From: Hyphomicrobiales bacterium
GTDB taxonomy: Bacteria > Pseudomonadota > Alphaproteobacteria > Rhizobiales > Rhizobiaceae
DNA: 41,692 nucleotides
Direction of reading: 5' to 3'
Assembly (NCBI GenBank): GCA_900472605.1
Contig: UCJD01000070.1
Span: 1-41,692 of the forward strand
The translations under genes and the position numbers were made by a program. This document shows, piece by piece, positions 34,363 to 41,692 of this stretch. A model generated the notes under the pieces. It was not told where the DNA came from. It saw nothing but the letters and a program-made list of their open reading frames with translations, and did not search any database. Every line of letters begins with the position of its first letter. Within the stretch, counting starts at the first letter, position 1.

Positions 34363-35244
34363 ATGATCGCGATTCCCCGTCAAAAGCCCGTCTTCCGTTT
34401 TGCCCCGAGCCCCAATGGCCCGCTGCATCTTGGCCACGCGCTGTCGGCCTTTCTCAACCGCGATATGGCCGATGCCACCGACGGGCGCTTCCTGCTGCGC
34501 ATCGAAGACATAGATCTCACCCGCTGCACACCCGAATTCGAAGCTGGCATCTACGCCGACCTCGGATGGCTCGGCATCGATTGGGAAGAGCCGGTGCGCC
34601 GGCAGTCGGAGCATTTCGACGCCTACCAGGCGGCATTGGCTGACCTCATCGACCGCGGCCTCGCCTACCCCGCCTTCCTCACCCGTGGCGAGGTCAAGGC
34701 CAAGGTCGTGGCATCCGAGGCTGCGGGCATCGCATGGCCCCGCGATCCCGATGGATCGCCGCTCTACCCTCGGGACGATCGCGACCGCCCCTTAGGCGAG
34801 CGGCAGTCGATGCTCGCCTCCGGCCTGAGACACGCCTGGCGGCTGGACATGGCAAAGGCGATCGCGCTGATCGGCGAGCCGCTCTCATGGCAGGAGACCG
34901 GCGACGCCGAAAAGGGCGCCATCGCAGCCGATCCCTTGTCCTGGGGCGATGTTGTGCTATCGCGCTCGGATGCACCGTCGAGCTACCATCTGTCCGTGGT
35001 CGTCGACGACGCGCTGCAGGGCGTCACCCATGTCGTGCGCGGCCTCGATCTCTTCCACGCGACATCGGTTCATCGGGTCCTGCAGACGCTGCTCGATCTT
35101 CCGGCACCCACCTATCACCATCATCGCCTCGTGACTGACACGACAGGCCGAAAGCTTTCGAAAAGCAGCGGCGACACGGGCCTCTCAGACCTAAGAGCCC
35201 GAGGCGTCCCGGCGCACGATGTTCGCCACCTCGTCGGGCTTTGA
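34363..35244 (+). CDS. gluQ: Glutamyl-Q tRNA(Asp) synthetase
   Basis: Attaches glutamate to queuosine in the anticodon of tRNA-Asp. The 293-residue protein is the catalytic core of GluRS without its anticodon domain: HIGH-type PSPNGPLHLGHALSAF near the start and KMSKS-type KLSKS at 264-268. The zinc-binding cysteines found in E. coli YadB are missing in the corresponding segment (AYPAFLTRGEVKAKV), so this is a zinc-free variant. ATG at 34363 is chosen for family alignment; the ribosome site is weak, and the longer frame from 34174 overlaps alkA. Its last 54 bases overlap the convergent YihY gene. Confidence 0.93.
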   Translation: MIAIPRQKPVFRFAPSPNGPLHLGHALSAFLNRDMADATDGRFLLRIEDIDLTRCTPEFEAGIYADLGWLGIDWEEPVRRQSEHFDAYQAALADLIDRGLAYPAFLTRGEVKAKVVASEAAGIAWPRDPDGSPLYPRDDRDRPLGERQSMLASGLRHAWRLDMAKAIALIGEPLSWQETGDAEKGAIAADPLSWGDVVLSRSDAPSSYHLSVVVDDALQGVTHVVRGLDLFHATSVHRVLQTLLDLPAPTYHHHRLVTDTTGRKLSKSSGDTGLSDLRARGVPAHDVRHLVGL

Positions 35245-36123
35245 CGGTTTCTGGCCCTGGCCGCTCAGGAAGTTGTGCGAGAAGATCGCCCGCACCCTAA
35301 ATTTCAGGAGCGCTGCATTGAGCTCGGCGCCGATGATGAAGATCACCCCGATCATGTAGAGAAAGATCAGCACGATCATGACCGATGCCAGGCCGGCATA
35401 GGTGGCGGCATAATTGGCGAAGGTCGCGAGATAATAGGCGAAGATCAGCGCGCCGATGAACCACAGGATCAGCGTCAGAAGCACGCCCGGCACGACATCG
35501 AACACCCTGCGCCGGCCGGCCGGAAGCCACAGATGCACGACCAGCAGGCCGACCGTCAGCACGAACAGCGTACCGTAGATGCGCCAGTTGAAGACGATGT
35601 CGAGCGTGTCGGCGAACAGCGGAAACCATTGCCGGGCATAATCGAGCGCCAGCGGCACTGCCACAAGCAAGATGCTGATCGCCGCGAAGATCGTCACCGC
35701 GATCATCACGAAGCCGAGGCTGGCGAGACGGGTGAAATACCACGGCCGCGTTTCCTGCACGCGGTAGGCGCGATTGAGCGAGATGCGCAGCGCTTCGACG
35801 CCATTGGAGGCGAAGTAGGCTGCGGCCAGCACCGAAATCGTCAACAGCCCGCCGCGCGGCACGGTCAGCACCTGCAGCACCTGATCGGCGAGCGGCTTGG
35901 CGATCGCCTCCGGCCATGTGTCGAAGACGAGGTGCACGGCCGTCATGGAGAACTGGTCGGCGCCGAGGAAATTGGCGAGCGCAGTGCCGAAAATCAGGAA
36001 GGGGAAGACGGCAAGCAGCGTGGAAAGCGCGACATGGCTTGCCATGGCGAAGCCGTCATCTTCAAGGAAATGCCAGATCGCATCGTAAAGCACATCATAC
36101 AAGATGCGAAAAAGTTTCGGCAT
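35191..36123 (-). CDS. YihY/BrkB family inner-membrane protein
   Basis: About 310 residues with six predicted helices in the YihY (formerly tRNase BN) family, a membrane protein of unknown function. Characteristic segments are FAMASHVALSTLLAVFPFLI, LTISVLAAAYFASNGVEALRISLNRAY and YAGLASVMIVLIFLYMIGVIFIIGAELNA. ATG at 36123 is preferred since GGGAG lies six bases upstream; ATG at 36138 has its AGGA too close. The C-terminal coding end overlaps the gluQ end by 54 bases on the opposite strand. It is divergent from the SDR gene. Confidence 0.9.
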   Translation of the reverse strand: MPKLFRILYDVLYDAIWHFLEDDGFAMASHVALSTLLAVFPFLIFGTALANFLGADQFSMTAVHLVFDTWPEAIAKPLADQVLQVLTVPRGGLLTISVLAAAYFASNGVEALRISLNRAYRVQETRPWYFTRLASLGFVMIAVTIFAAISILLVAVPLALDYARQWFPLFADTLDIVFNWRIYGTLFVLTVGLLVVHLWLPAGRRRVFDVVPGVLLTLILWFIGALIFAYYLATFANYAATYAGLASVMIVLIFLYMIGVIFIIGAELNAALLKFRVRAIFSHNFLSGQGQKPSKPDEVANIVRRDASGS

Positions 36124-36200
36124 TCCGGCTCCCGGCATTCCTCATTGTGTCGCCCGATCGAATATGGGAAACGAGTCCTAGTTTGTACAGGAATCATTCC

Positions 36201-37034
36201 ATGTCGGATCAACGCACTATCATCATTACCGGATGTTCGTCCGGGATCGGTGCTTATTGTGCCCGAGCGTTGAAGGCCGACGGCTGGCGCGTCTTCGCGA
36301 CCGTCAGAAAGTTCGACGATCTGGCACCGCTTCAGGCCGACGGCATCGAAGCCTTCCGCATGGATTACACCAGCGCCGATTCGATCGCCGATTTCGTCCG
36401 CGGCGTCACGGAGCTGAGCGGCGGCCGCATCGACGCGCTCTTCAACAACGGCGCCTATGGCCAGCCCGGCGCCGTCGAGGATCTGACGACTGACGTTCTG
36501 CGCGAGCAGTTCGAGACAAACTTTTTCGGCTGGCACGAGCTGACGCGGCGGATCATTCCGATGATGCGCAAGCGCGGCCAGGGCCGCATCGTCCAGTGCT
36601 CGTCCATCCTGGGCGTCGTCCCCTATCGCTTTCGCGGCGCCTACAACGCCTCGAAATTCGCGCTCGAGGGGCTGAGCATCACCATGCGCATGGAGCTCGA
36701 AGGCAGCGGCATCCATGTCAGCCTGATCGAACCCGGCCCGATCGCCTCGCGCTTCGTCGCCAATTCGCTCGCGAAGATCAACGAGCATATCAACGTCAGG
36801 GGCTCGGCGCATGCCGTGGAGTATCGCCGCCAGCTGGCAAGGCTCGATGGCTCCGGCCCTGCCAACCGCCATAAGCTCGGCCCCGAGGCCGTCTACGATG
36901 TCCTGAAGCACGCATTGCACGCGCCCCGCCCGCGACCACATTACCCAGTGACGCGGCCGGCCAAGCAGGGCATGCTTTTGAAGAAGCTCTTGCCCGCGGA
37001 CCTCTTCTACCGGCTGCTGCGCAGGTTCGATTGA
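36201..37034 (+). CDS. Short-chain dehydrogenase/reductase
   Basis: A 277-residue NAD(P)-dependent oxidoreductase. The cofactor motif TGCSSGIG is at 10-17, and the catalytic residues are S135, Y148 and K152 in CSSILG...YNASKFAL. It resembles the classic SDR branch that includes retinol- and steroid-type reductases; its substrate is unknown. ATG at 36201 has AGGAA eight bases upstream; longer frames overlap the YihY gene. It is the first gene of an apparent operon: the HIG1-like gene is 15 bases on, then an adenosyltransferase and a rhomboid protease. Confidence 0.93.
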   Translation: MSDQRTIIITGCSSGIGAYCARALKADGWRVFATVRKFDDLAPLQADGIEAFRMDYTSADSIADFVRGVTELSGGRIDALFNNGAYGQPGAVEDLTTDVLREQFETNFFGWHELTRRIIPMMRKRGQGRIVQCSSILGVVPYRFRGAYNASKFALEGLSITMRMELEGSGIHVSLIEPGPIASRFVANSLAKINEHINVRGSAHAVEYRRQLARLDGSGPANRHKLGPEAVYDVLKHALHAPRPRPHYPVTRPAKQGMLLKKLLPADLFYRLLRRFD

Positions 37035-37049
37035 GGAGGAGGAAACCCA

Positions 37050-37253
37050 ATGTCAACTGTCGTCTACGTTCTCGCCATCATCGTGATGGGCCTTGTCGCC
37101 ATCGTTCTCATCCGTGGCCTGTTCAACATGATGAAGGGTGGCGACGCCAACCTGTCCAACAAGCTGATGCAGCTGCGCGTGCTGCTGCAGGCGGTGGCCG
37201 TGCTGTTGATCATGCTGACGCTGTGGCTCACCGGCGGCGGTCGCCCCAGCTGA
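37050..37253 (+). CDS. Twin-transmembrane HIG1-domain-like protein
   Basis: A 67-residue protein with two membrane helices (about 4-24, VVYVLAIIVMGLVAIVLI; about 44-62, VLLQAVAVLLIMLTLWL) joined by a short basic loop. It matches the alphaproteobacterial HIG1/twin-TM family, related to mitochondrial proteins that associate with respiratory complexes. GAGGAGG upstream is a strong ribosome site. It lies between the SDR and adenosyltransferase genes with short gaps of 15 and 19 bases. Confidence 0.85.
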   Translation: MSTVVYVLAIIVMGLVAIVLIRGLFNMMKGGDANLSNKLMQLRVLLQAVAVLLIMLTLWLTGGGRPS

Positions 37254-37272
37254 TTACAGAGGAGCAACAGCC

Positions 37273-37851
37273 ATGGTCAAGCTCAACAAGATCTACACCA
37301 AGACGGGCGACGACGGTACGACCGGGCTGGTCGCCGGCCCGCGCCGGCTGAAGGATGATCTGCGCATCGAGGCCTTCGGTACTATCGACGAAGCCAATTC
37401 GGCGATCGGCATCGCGAGATTGCACATGCAAGGCATGCCCGATCTCGACACCATGCTGATGTCGATCCAGAACGACCTCTTCGATCTCGGTGCCGATCTC
37501 GCAACGCCCGACACCGGAACGCCGCCGGAATACGAGCCGCTGCGCATCGTCGAAAGCCAGGTGACACGCATCGAAAACGACATCGACAGCCTGAACGCCG
37601 ATCTTGAGCCGCTCAAATCCTTCGTTCTGCCGGGCGGCCACTCCGCCGCCGCGCACCTGCATCTGGCGCGCACCATCACCCGCCGTGCCGAACGGCTGAT
37701 GGTGACACTGTCGCGCAGCGAGGGCGAGATCGTCAGCGCGGCAGCGCTGAAATACGTCAACCGCCTGTCTGATTTCCTCTTCGTCGCCGCCCGCCATGCC
37801 AACGATCGCGGCCATGCGGATGTGCTTTGGGTTCCCGGAAAAAACCGCTAG
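37273..37851 (+). CDS. Cob(I)alamin adenosyltransferase, PduO type
   Basis: Attaches the 5'-deoxyadenosyl group of ATP to cob(I)alamin, the last step to coenzyme B12. The 192-residue protein has the PduO signature: KIYTKTGDDGTTGLV (ATP-binding), GTIDEANSAIG, LPGGHSAAAHLHLARTITRRAER, and NRLSDFLFVAAR. It is distinct from CobA/CobO. AGAGGAG upstream; it follows the HIG1-like gene by 19 bases. Rhizobia need adenosylcobalamin for methylmalonyl-CoA mutase and class II ribonucleotide reductase. Confidence 0.94.
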   Translation: MVKLNKIYTKTGDDGTTGLVAGPRRLKDDLRIEAFGTIDEANSAIGIARLHMQGMPDLDTMLMSIQNDLFDLGADLATPDTGTPPEYEPLRIVESQVTRIENDIDSLNADLEPLKSFVLPGGHSAAAHLHLARTITRRAERLMVTLSRSEGEIVSAAALKYVNRLSDFLFVAARHANDRGHADVLWVPGKNR

Positions 37852-37888
37852 GCTTGATAAATACCAAGCAACTGGACCGCCGGCCCTC

Positions 37889-38674
37889 ATGTTCATACCG
37901 CTGCACGATGCCAACACGCTGAAGCATATCAAGCTGCAATGGGTGACGATGGGGCTGATCGCGGTCAACATCGTCGTCTGGCTGTTTACCGGCGTCATCG
38001 CCACTGAATCGGTCGCCCAGGCGGCCTTTGTCGGCCTCGGCTACATCCCGGCCGTCGCCTTCCACTATGCCCACCTCGAGCCCGCACTCGCAATCACGCC
38101 CGAACCGCTGACCTATGTCAGCTATTCCTTCGTCCATTCCGGCTTCTGGCACCTCGCCTCCAACATGCTGTTCCTCTGGGTCTTCGGCGACAATGTCGAG
38201 GATGCGATGGGCCATCTGCGCTTCCTCGTCTTCTATCTCCTTTGCGCCATATCGGGCGCACTTGTTCATGGCCTCGTCGGCATGACCTCGCAGGCGCCGC
38301 TGATCGGCGCCTCGGGCGCGATCGCGGGCGTCGTCGCCGCCTATCTGATGCTGCATCCACGCGTAAAAATCTGGGTGCTGGTGTTCATGCGGGTGCCCCT
38401 GCCGCTTCCCGCCTTCGTGCCGCTCATTCTCTGGACCGGCCAGCAATTCGTCATGCTGGCGCTGGAGCCTGATGGCAACGTCTCCTGGGGCGCCCATGTC
38501 GGCGGCATCGTCGCCGGCGCCGTGCTTGTCGTCATCATGCGCCGCCGAGGTGTGCCGCTGTTCGATCGCGAAGTGGTGGCGCCGCGCGCCGTTCGCGACC
38601 GTGCCACGCCCAATCCTGCCATGGTCACCATCCCGGGCCAGCCGCCCCGCCCGCGCCTGCCTTGGGACAGGTGA
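37889..38674 (+). CDS. Rhomboid intramembrane serine protease
   Basis: A 261-residue protein with six or seven predicted helices. The catalytic dyad is S142 in IGASGAIAG and H203 in SWGAHVGGIVAG, and the conserved loop HSGFWHLASNMLFLWVFG contains the oxyanion-region His/Asn. ATG at 37889 gives the expected start; the longer frame from 37796 overlaps the adenosyltransferase. Its substrate is unknown. It is the last gene of the SDR operon; the gap to the upstream gene is 37 bases. Confidence 0.93.
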   Translation: MFIPLHDANTLKHIKLQWVTMGLIAVNIVVWLFTGVIATESVAQAAFVGLGYIPAVAFHYAHLEPALAITPEPLTYVSYSFVHSGFWHLASNMLFLWVFGDNVEDAMGHLRFLVFYLLCAISGALVHGLVGMTSQAPLIGASGAIAGVVAAYLMLHPRVKIWVLVFMRVPLPLPAFVPLILWTGQQFVMLALEPDGNVSWGAHVGGIVAGAVLVVIMRRRGVPLFDREVVAPRAVRDRATPNPAMVTIPGQPPRPRLPWDR

Positions 38675-38685
38675 GGCGGCAAATA

Positions 38686-38712
38686 TTGACGTGAACGTAA
38701 AGGTAATATAAT
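38686..38712 (+). promoter_or_regulatory. LiuR-like palindrome and promoter upstream of etfBA
   Basis: TTGACGTGAACGTAAA (38686-38701) is near-symmetric: TT-x-ACGT-xx-ACGT-x-AA. It resembles, from memory, the binding site of MerR-family LiuR regulators of branched-chain amino acid and fatty acid breakdown. Its left end overlaps a -35-like TTGACG, and a perfect -10 TATAAT lies at 38707-38712, with a short 15-base spacer. The regulator gene is not in the window. Confidence 0.6.
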
Positions 38713-38848
38713 CCCCCATGGAATTTGCCTGTCTGCGTCATGGAAGCGTTGTCTTTGGAGGAAAAACGCGTATCCATGTCGCCATTCGACAATCGGAGCA
38801 GCGCGGAAACGCGCATTTTCTTGACGAAAGAGTTGAAGGAAGGACCAC

Positions 38849-39595
38849 ATGAAGATTCTCGTCCCAGTAAAGCGGGTGGTTGATTACAACGTGAAGATCC
38901 GCGTGAAGCCGGATGGCACGGGCGTCGAGCTGGCCAACATCAAGATGTCGATGAACCCCTTCGACGAGATCTCGGTGGAAGAGGCGCTTCGCCTGAAGGA
39001 AGCCGGCAAGGCCGAGGAAGTGATCGTGGTCTCGATCGGTCCGGCCAAGGCCGAGGAGACGCTGCGCACGGCGCTCGCCATGGGTGCTGACCGCGCCATC
39101 CTGGTCGAGAGCGACGACGCCGTCGAGCCGCTCGCCGTCGCCAAGATTCTGAAGGGCGTAGCCGACGCCGAACAGCCGGGCCTCATCATCGTCGGCAAGC
39201 AGGCGATCGATGACGACTCGAACCAGACCGGCCAGATGCTGGCGGCGCTGTTGGGCACCGCGCAGGCCACCTTCGCCTCGAAGATCGAGATCGGTGATGG
39301 CAAGGCGACCGTGACCCGCGAAGTCGACGGCGGCCTGCAGACCATCGACGTCAAGCTTCCGGCTGTGGTCACCACCGACCTGCGCCTCAACGAGCCGCGC
39401 TACGCTTCGCTGCCCAACATCATGAAGGCCAAGAAGAAGCCGCTCGACAAGAAGAGCCCCGCTGATTTCGGTGTCTCCACCGCGCCGAAGCTCAAAGTCC
39501 TGAAGACCGAGGAGCCATCCGGCCGCAAGGCAGGCGTCAAGGTCGCATCGGTCGGCGAGCTCGTCGAAAAGCTCAAGTCCGCTGGCGTCCTCTAA
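38849..39595 (+). CDS. etfB: Electron transfer flavoprotein beta subunit
   Basis: The 248-residue beta subunit (AMP-binding) of the heterodimer that carries electrons from acyl-CoA dehydrogenases to ETF-ubiquinone oxidoreductase. Signature: MKILVPVKRVVDYNVKIRV at the start, NPFDEISVEEALRLKE, and DDDSNQTGQMLAALLG. It has the length and start of housekeeping EtfB, unlike nitrogen-fixation FixA, and no fix genes are nearby. ATG at 38849 follows AAGGAAGGA. The etfA gene begins 24 bases after its stop. A short upstream frame ends across its ATG. Confidence 0.97.
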   Translation: MKILVPVKRVVDYNVKIRVKPDGTGVELANIKMSMNPFDEISVEEALRLKEAGKAEEVIVVSIGPAKAEETLRTALAMGADRAILVESDDAVEPLAVAKILKGVADAEQPGLIIVGKQAIDDDSNQTGQMLAALLGTAQATFASKIEIGDGKATVTREVDGGLQTIDVKLPAVVTTDLRLNEPRYASLPNIMKAKKKPLDKKSPADFGVSTAPKLKVLKTEEPSGRKAGVKVASVGELVEKLKSAGVL

Positions 39596-39619
39596 GGGTC
39601 GAGAAAGGAACAAATCATC

Positions 39620-40549
39620 ATGGCAATTCTTCTTCTGGCTGATCACGACAATGCCAGCCTTTCCGACCAGACCGCCAAGACGCTGACGGCCGCCTCCAAG
39701 ATCGGCGGCGACGTTCACGTTCTCGTCGCCGGCAAGGGCGCCAAGGCAGCCGCAGACGCCGCCGCAAAGCTCTCCGGCGTCTCCAAGGTCCTGCTCGCCG
39801 AAAGCGACGACCTCGCCAACAATCTGGCCGAGCCGCTGGCCGACCTGATCGTCTCGCTTTCCGGCAACTACGACACCATCATCTCGGCCGCCACCTCGGT
39901 CGGCAAGAACGTCCTGCCGCGGGTCGCAGCCCTTCTCGACGTCGCCCAGGTCTCGGAAATCATCGAAGTCGTTTCGGCCGACACCTTCAAGCGCCCGATC
40001 TATGCCGGCAACGCCATCCAGACGGTGCAGTCGACCGACGCCAAGAAGGTCATCACCGTGCGTACGGCGTCCTTCGCCGCATCAGGTGAAGGCGGCTCCG
40101 CTCCGGTCGAAACCACCTCGGCTGCGGCCAATTCCGGCCTCTCGACCTTCGTCAAGGATGCGTTGTCGACCTCCGACCGTCCGGAACTGACCTCGGCGAA
40201 GATCATCATATCAGGCGGCCGCGCGCTCGGTTCGTCCGAGAAGTTCCAGGAAGTCATCCTGCCGGTTGCCGACAAGCTCGGCGCTGCGGTCGGTGCAAGC
40301 CGCGCGGCCGTCGACGCCGGCTACGCGCCGAACGACTGGCAGGTCGGGCAAACGGGCAAGGTGGTCGCACCCGATCTCTACATCGCCTGCGGCATATCCG
40401 GCGCCATCCAGCATCTGGCCGGCATGAAGGACTCGAAGGTCATCGTCGCGATCAACAAGGACGAGGAAGCACCGATCTTCCAGGTCGCCGATTTCGGTCT
40501 CGTCGCCGATCTCTTCGACGCCCTGCCCGAGCTGCAGAAGGCTCTGTAA
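39620..40549 (+). CDS. etfA: Electron transfer flavoprotein alpha subunit
   Basis: The 309-residue alpha subunit, which holds the FAD. The C-terminal FAD motif is visible (ISGGRALGSSEKFQEVILPVA, GQTGKVVAPDLYIACGISG, IQHLAGMKDSKVIVAINKD). The N-terminal half has the ETF fold with MAILLLADHDNASLS. AAAGGA upstream. It is translated just after etfB. A small GCCCGG/CCGGGC hairpin follows at about 40560-40585, then a stronger terminator before hbdA. Confidence 0.97.
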   Translation: MAILLLADHDNASLSDQTAKTLTAASKIGGDVHVLVAGKGAKAAADAAAKLSGVSKVLLAESDDLANNLAEPLADLIVSLSGNYDTIISAATSVGKNVLPRVAALLDVAQVSEIIEVVSADTFKRPIYAGNAIQTVQSTDAKKVITVRTASFAASGEGGSAPVETTSAAANSGLSTFVKDALSTSDRPELTSAKIIISGGRALGSSEKFQEVILPVADKLGAAVGASRAAVDAGYAPNDWQVGQTGKVVAPDLYIACGISGAIQHLAGMKDSKVIVAINKDEEAPIFQVADFGLVADLFDALPELQKAL

Positions 40550-40655
40550 GTCAGTGGACGCCCGGTTTCGCATGCGGCGCCGGGCTTCCATGATCGCCTG
40601 TCATCTTTCGCAGATGCGAGCGACTGGAAAATTATCTTTTTAGGGGCTACTACTG

Positions 40656-40685
40656 CTGCCGGGCGATCATTCGCCCGGCAGTTTT
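40656..40685 (+). terminator. Intrinsic terminator after etfBA
   Basis: 11-bp stem CTGCCGGGCGA (40656-40666) and TCGCCCGGCAG (40671-40681) with a 4-base loop, followed by TTTT. About 107 bases after etfA, it should end the etfBA transcript, so hbdA probably has its own promoter. Confidence 0.85.
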
Positions 40686-40736
40686 GTTGAATAGGTACGG
40701 CAATCGCGGGGGCGAAAGCCGAGCAGGGGTGTGGAG

Positions 40737-41618
40737 ATGACTGCGGTGTTCAAGACAATCGGAATTATCGGCGCGGGCCAGATGGGTTGCGGCATCGCGC
40801 AGGTTTCGGCTAGCGCAGGCTACAAGGTCCACATCTACGATCTCACACAGGATCGCATCGAGCGGGGGCTGGCCACCATCAACGGCAACCTTGCCCGCCA
40901 CGTCACAAGCGGCAAGATGACCGACGAGGAGCGCTCGAGCACGCTGTCGCTGATCGCAGGCTCCGCCGACATCAACGATCTCGCCTCCTCCGATCTCGTC
41001 ATCGAGGCAGCGACCGAGGACGAGAGCGTCAAACGCAAGATTTACGCCCTGGTCTGTCCGGTCCTGAAGCCGGAAGCAATCATCGCAACGAACACCTCAT
41101 CGCTTTCGATCACCCGGCTGGCCTCCGCCACCGACCGCCCCGAGCGCTTCATGGGTATCCACTTCATGAACCCGGTGCCGGTCATGAAGCTGGTCGAGCT
41201 GGTGCGCGGGATCGCCACCGAAGAGACCACCTTCAAGAAGGCCCGCGAATTCGTGGCCTCGCTGGAAAAGACCGTCACGGTCGCCGAGGACTTCCCGGCC
41301 TTCATCGTCAACCGCATCCTGCTGCCGATGATCAACGAGGCGATCTACACGCTCTACGAAGGCGTCGGCACCGTCGATGCCATCGACACCGCCATGAAAC
41401 TCGGCGCCAACCACCCCATGGGCCCGCTGCAGCTCGCCGACTTCATCGGCCTCGACACCTGCCTGTCGATCATGCAGGTGCTGCATGACGGCCTGGCCGA
41501 CAGCAAATACCGCCCCTGCCCGCTGCTGGTGAAATACGTCGAAGCCGGCTGGCTTGGCCGCAAGTCGGGGCGCGGGTTCTATGATTATCGCGGCGAAGTG
41601 CCGGTTCCTACGCGGTAG
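40737..41618 (+). CDS. hbdA: 3-hydroxybutyryl-CoA dehydrogenase
   Basis: The 293-residue NAD(P)-dependent enzyme that interconverts acetoacetyl-CoA and 3-hydroxybutyryl-CoA, used in short-chain acyl-CoA and polyhydroxybutyrate metabolism. Rossmann motif GIIGAGQMGCGIAQV lies at the start; the catalytic region is TNTSSLSITRLA and GIHFMNPVPVMKLVELV with the conserved His; the C-terminal domain has MKLGANHPMGPLQLADFIGLD. ATG at 40737 fits the family length; AGGGG precedes it. A GTG two codons earlier (40731) is less likely. It follows etfBA after a terminator. Confidence 0.96.
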   Translation: MTAVFKTIGIIGAGQMGCGIAQVSASAGYKVHIYDLTQDRIERGLATINGNLARHVTSGKMTDEERSSTLSLIAGSADINDLASSDLVIEAATEDESVKRKIYALVCPVLKPEAIIATNTSSLSITRLASATDRPERFMGIHFMNPVPVMKLVELVRGIATEETTFKKAREFVASLEKTVTVAEDFPAFIVNRILLPMINEAIYTLYEGVGTVDAIDTAMKLGANHPMGPLQLADFIGLDTCLSIMQVLHDGLADSKYRPCPLLVKYVEAGWLGRKSGRGFYDYRGEVPVPTR

Positions 41619-41638
41619 GTTTTGCTCCGAGCCCGGAG

Positions 41639-41677
41639 CCCCCTCATCCGCCTGCCGGCACCTTCTCCCCGTTGGGA
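41639..41677. repeat. Possible rhizobial dispersed repeat, cut by window end
   Basis: The stretch CCCTCATCCGCCTGCCGGCA with CCTTCTCCCCG just after resembles, from memory, a dispersed intergenic repeat of rhizobial genomes. Only part is inside the window, so the assignment is tentative. Confidence 0.4.
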
Positions 41678-41692
41678 GCCGTTGCAAAAATG

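Overview
The window looks like a chromosomal stretch from an alphaproteobacterium of the Rhizobiaceae (Rhizobium, Agrobacterium or a close relative). The evidence is high GC with strong third-position GC bias, a rhizobial intergenic mosaic element (27566-27668), rhizobial family proteins (CHASE2 cyclase with a FecR protein, DUF1178, orphan Flp pilin), and housekeeping genes ordered as I remember them from that family (ppiC-type isomerase, argJ, GNAT and mutT beside secA; comF-grxC-nitrilase-DUF1178 facing ubiG). I see no prophage, insertion sequence, CRISPR array or rRNA. One tRNA gene, tRNA-Leu(CAA), is present. The genus is an inference. Layout. 1-5.5 kb: end of a GH25 lysozyme, two small unknown genes, then a CHASE2 adenylate cyclase tail to tail with a secreted FecR-domain protein that has a His/Asp/Arg/Gly-rich tail. 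5.7-9.4 kb: ubiG converges on a five-gene leftward operon (comF, grxC, nitrilase-type amidase, DUF1178, DUF3291). 9.5-14.5 kb: an NDUFAF5-like methyltransferase, an orphan Flp pilin with a small membrane protein, then argJ-GNAT-mutT and a periplasmic parvulin. 14.6-22.2 kb: secA with promoter and terminator, a C39-like peptidase paired with a D-Ala-D-Ala ligase, and a polysaccharide flippase coupled to a CelD/FemAB-like acyltransferase. 22.2-29.2 kb: a lone DnaB-type ATPase domain, an acyl-CoA synthetase ending in a hexamer repeat of stop codons, an aldo/keto reductase, a methyltransferase, and a divergent tetR/MFS pair sharing a palindromic operator; then tRNA-Leu. 29.2-35.2 kb: a small unknown protein, a CPA2 cation/proton antiporter with a C-terminal cyclic-nucleotide-binding domain, a DedA-like protein, dsbB, an HNH nuclease, AlkA and GluQRS. 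35.2-41.7 kb: a YihY membrane protein, an SDR-HIG1-adenosyltransferase-rhomboid operon, etfBA under a LiuR-like palindrome, and hbdA. How the genes may work together. Most are housekeeping genes. Two themes deserve attention. First, cyclic-nucleotide signalling: a cyclase with an intact catalytic site and an extracytoplasmic sensor sits beside a secreted FecR protein, and about 26 kb away a K+/H+-type antiporter carries a cNMP-binding domain where relatives carry a nucleotide-binding RCK domain. Second, acyl-CoA oxidation and electron transfer (etfBA, hbdA), apparently under a MerR/LiuR-type regulator. Many genes use GTG or TTG starts backed by good ribosome binding sites.
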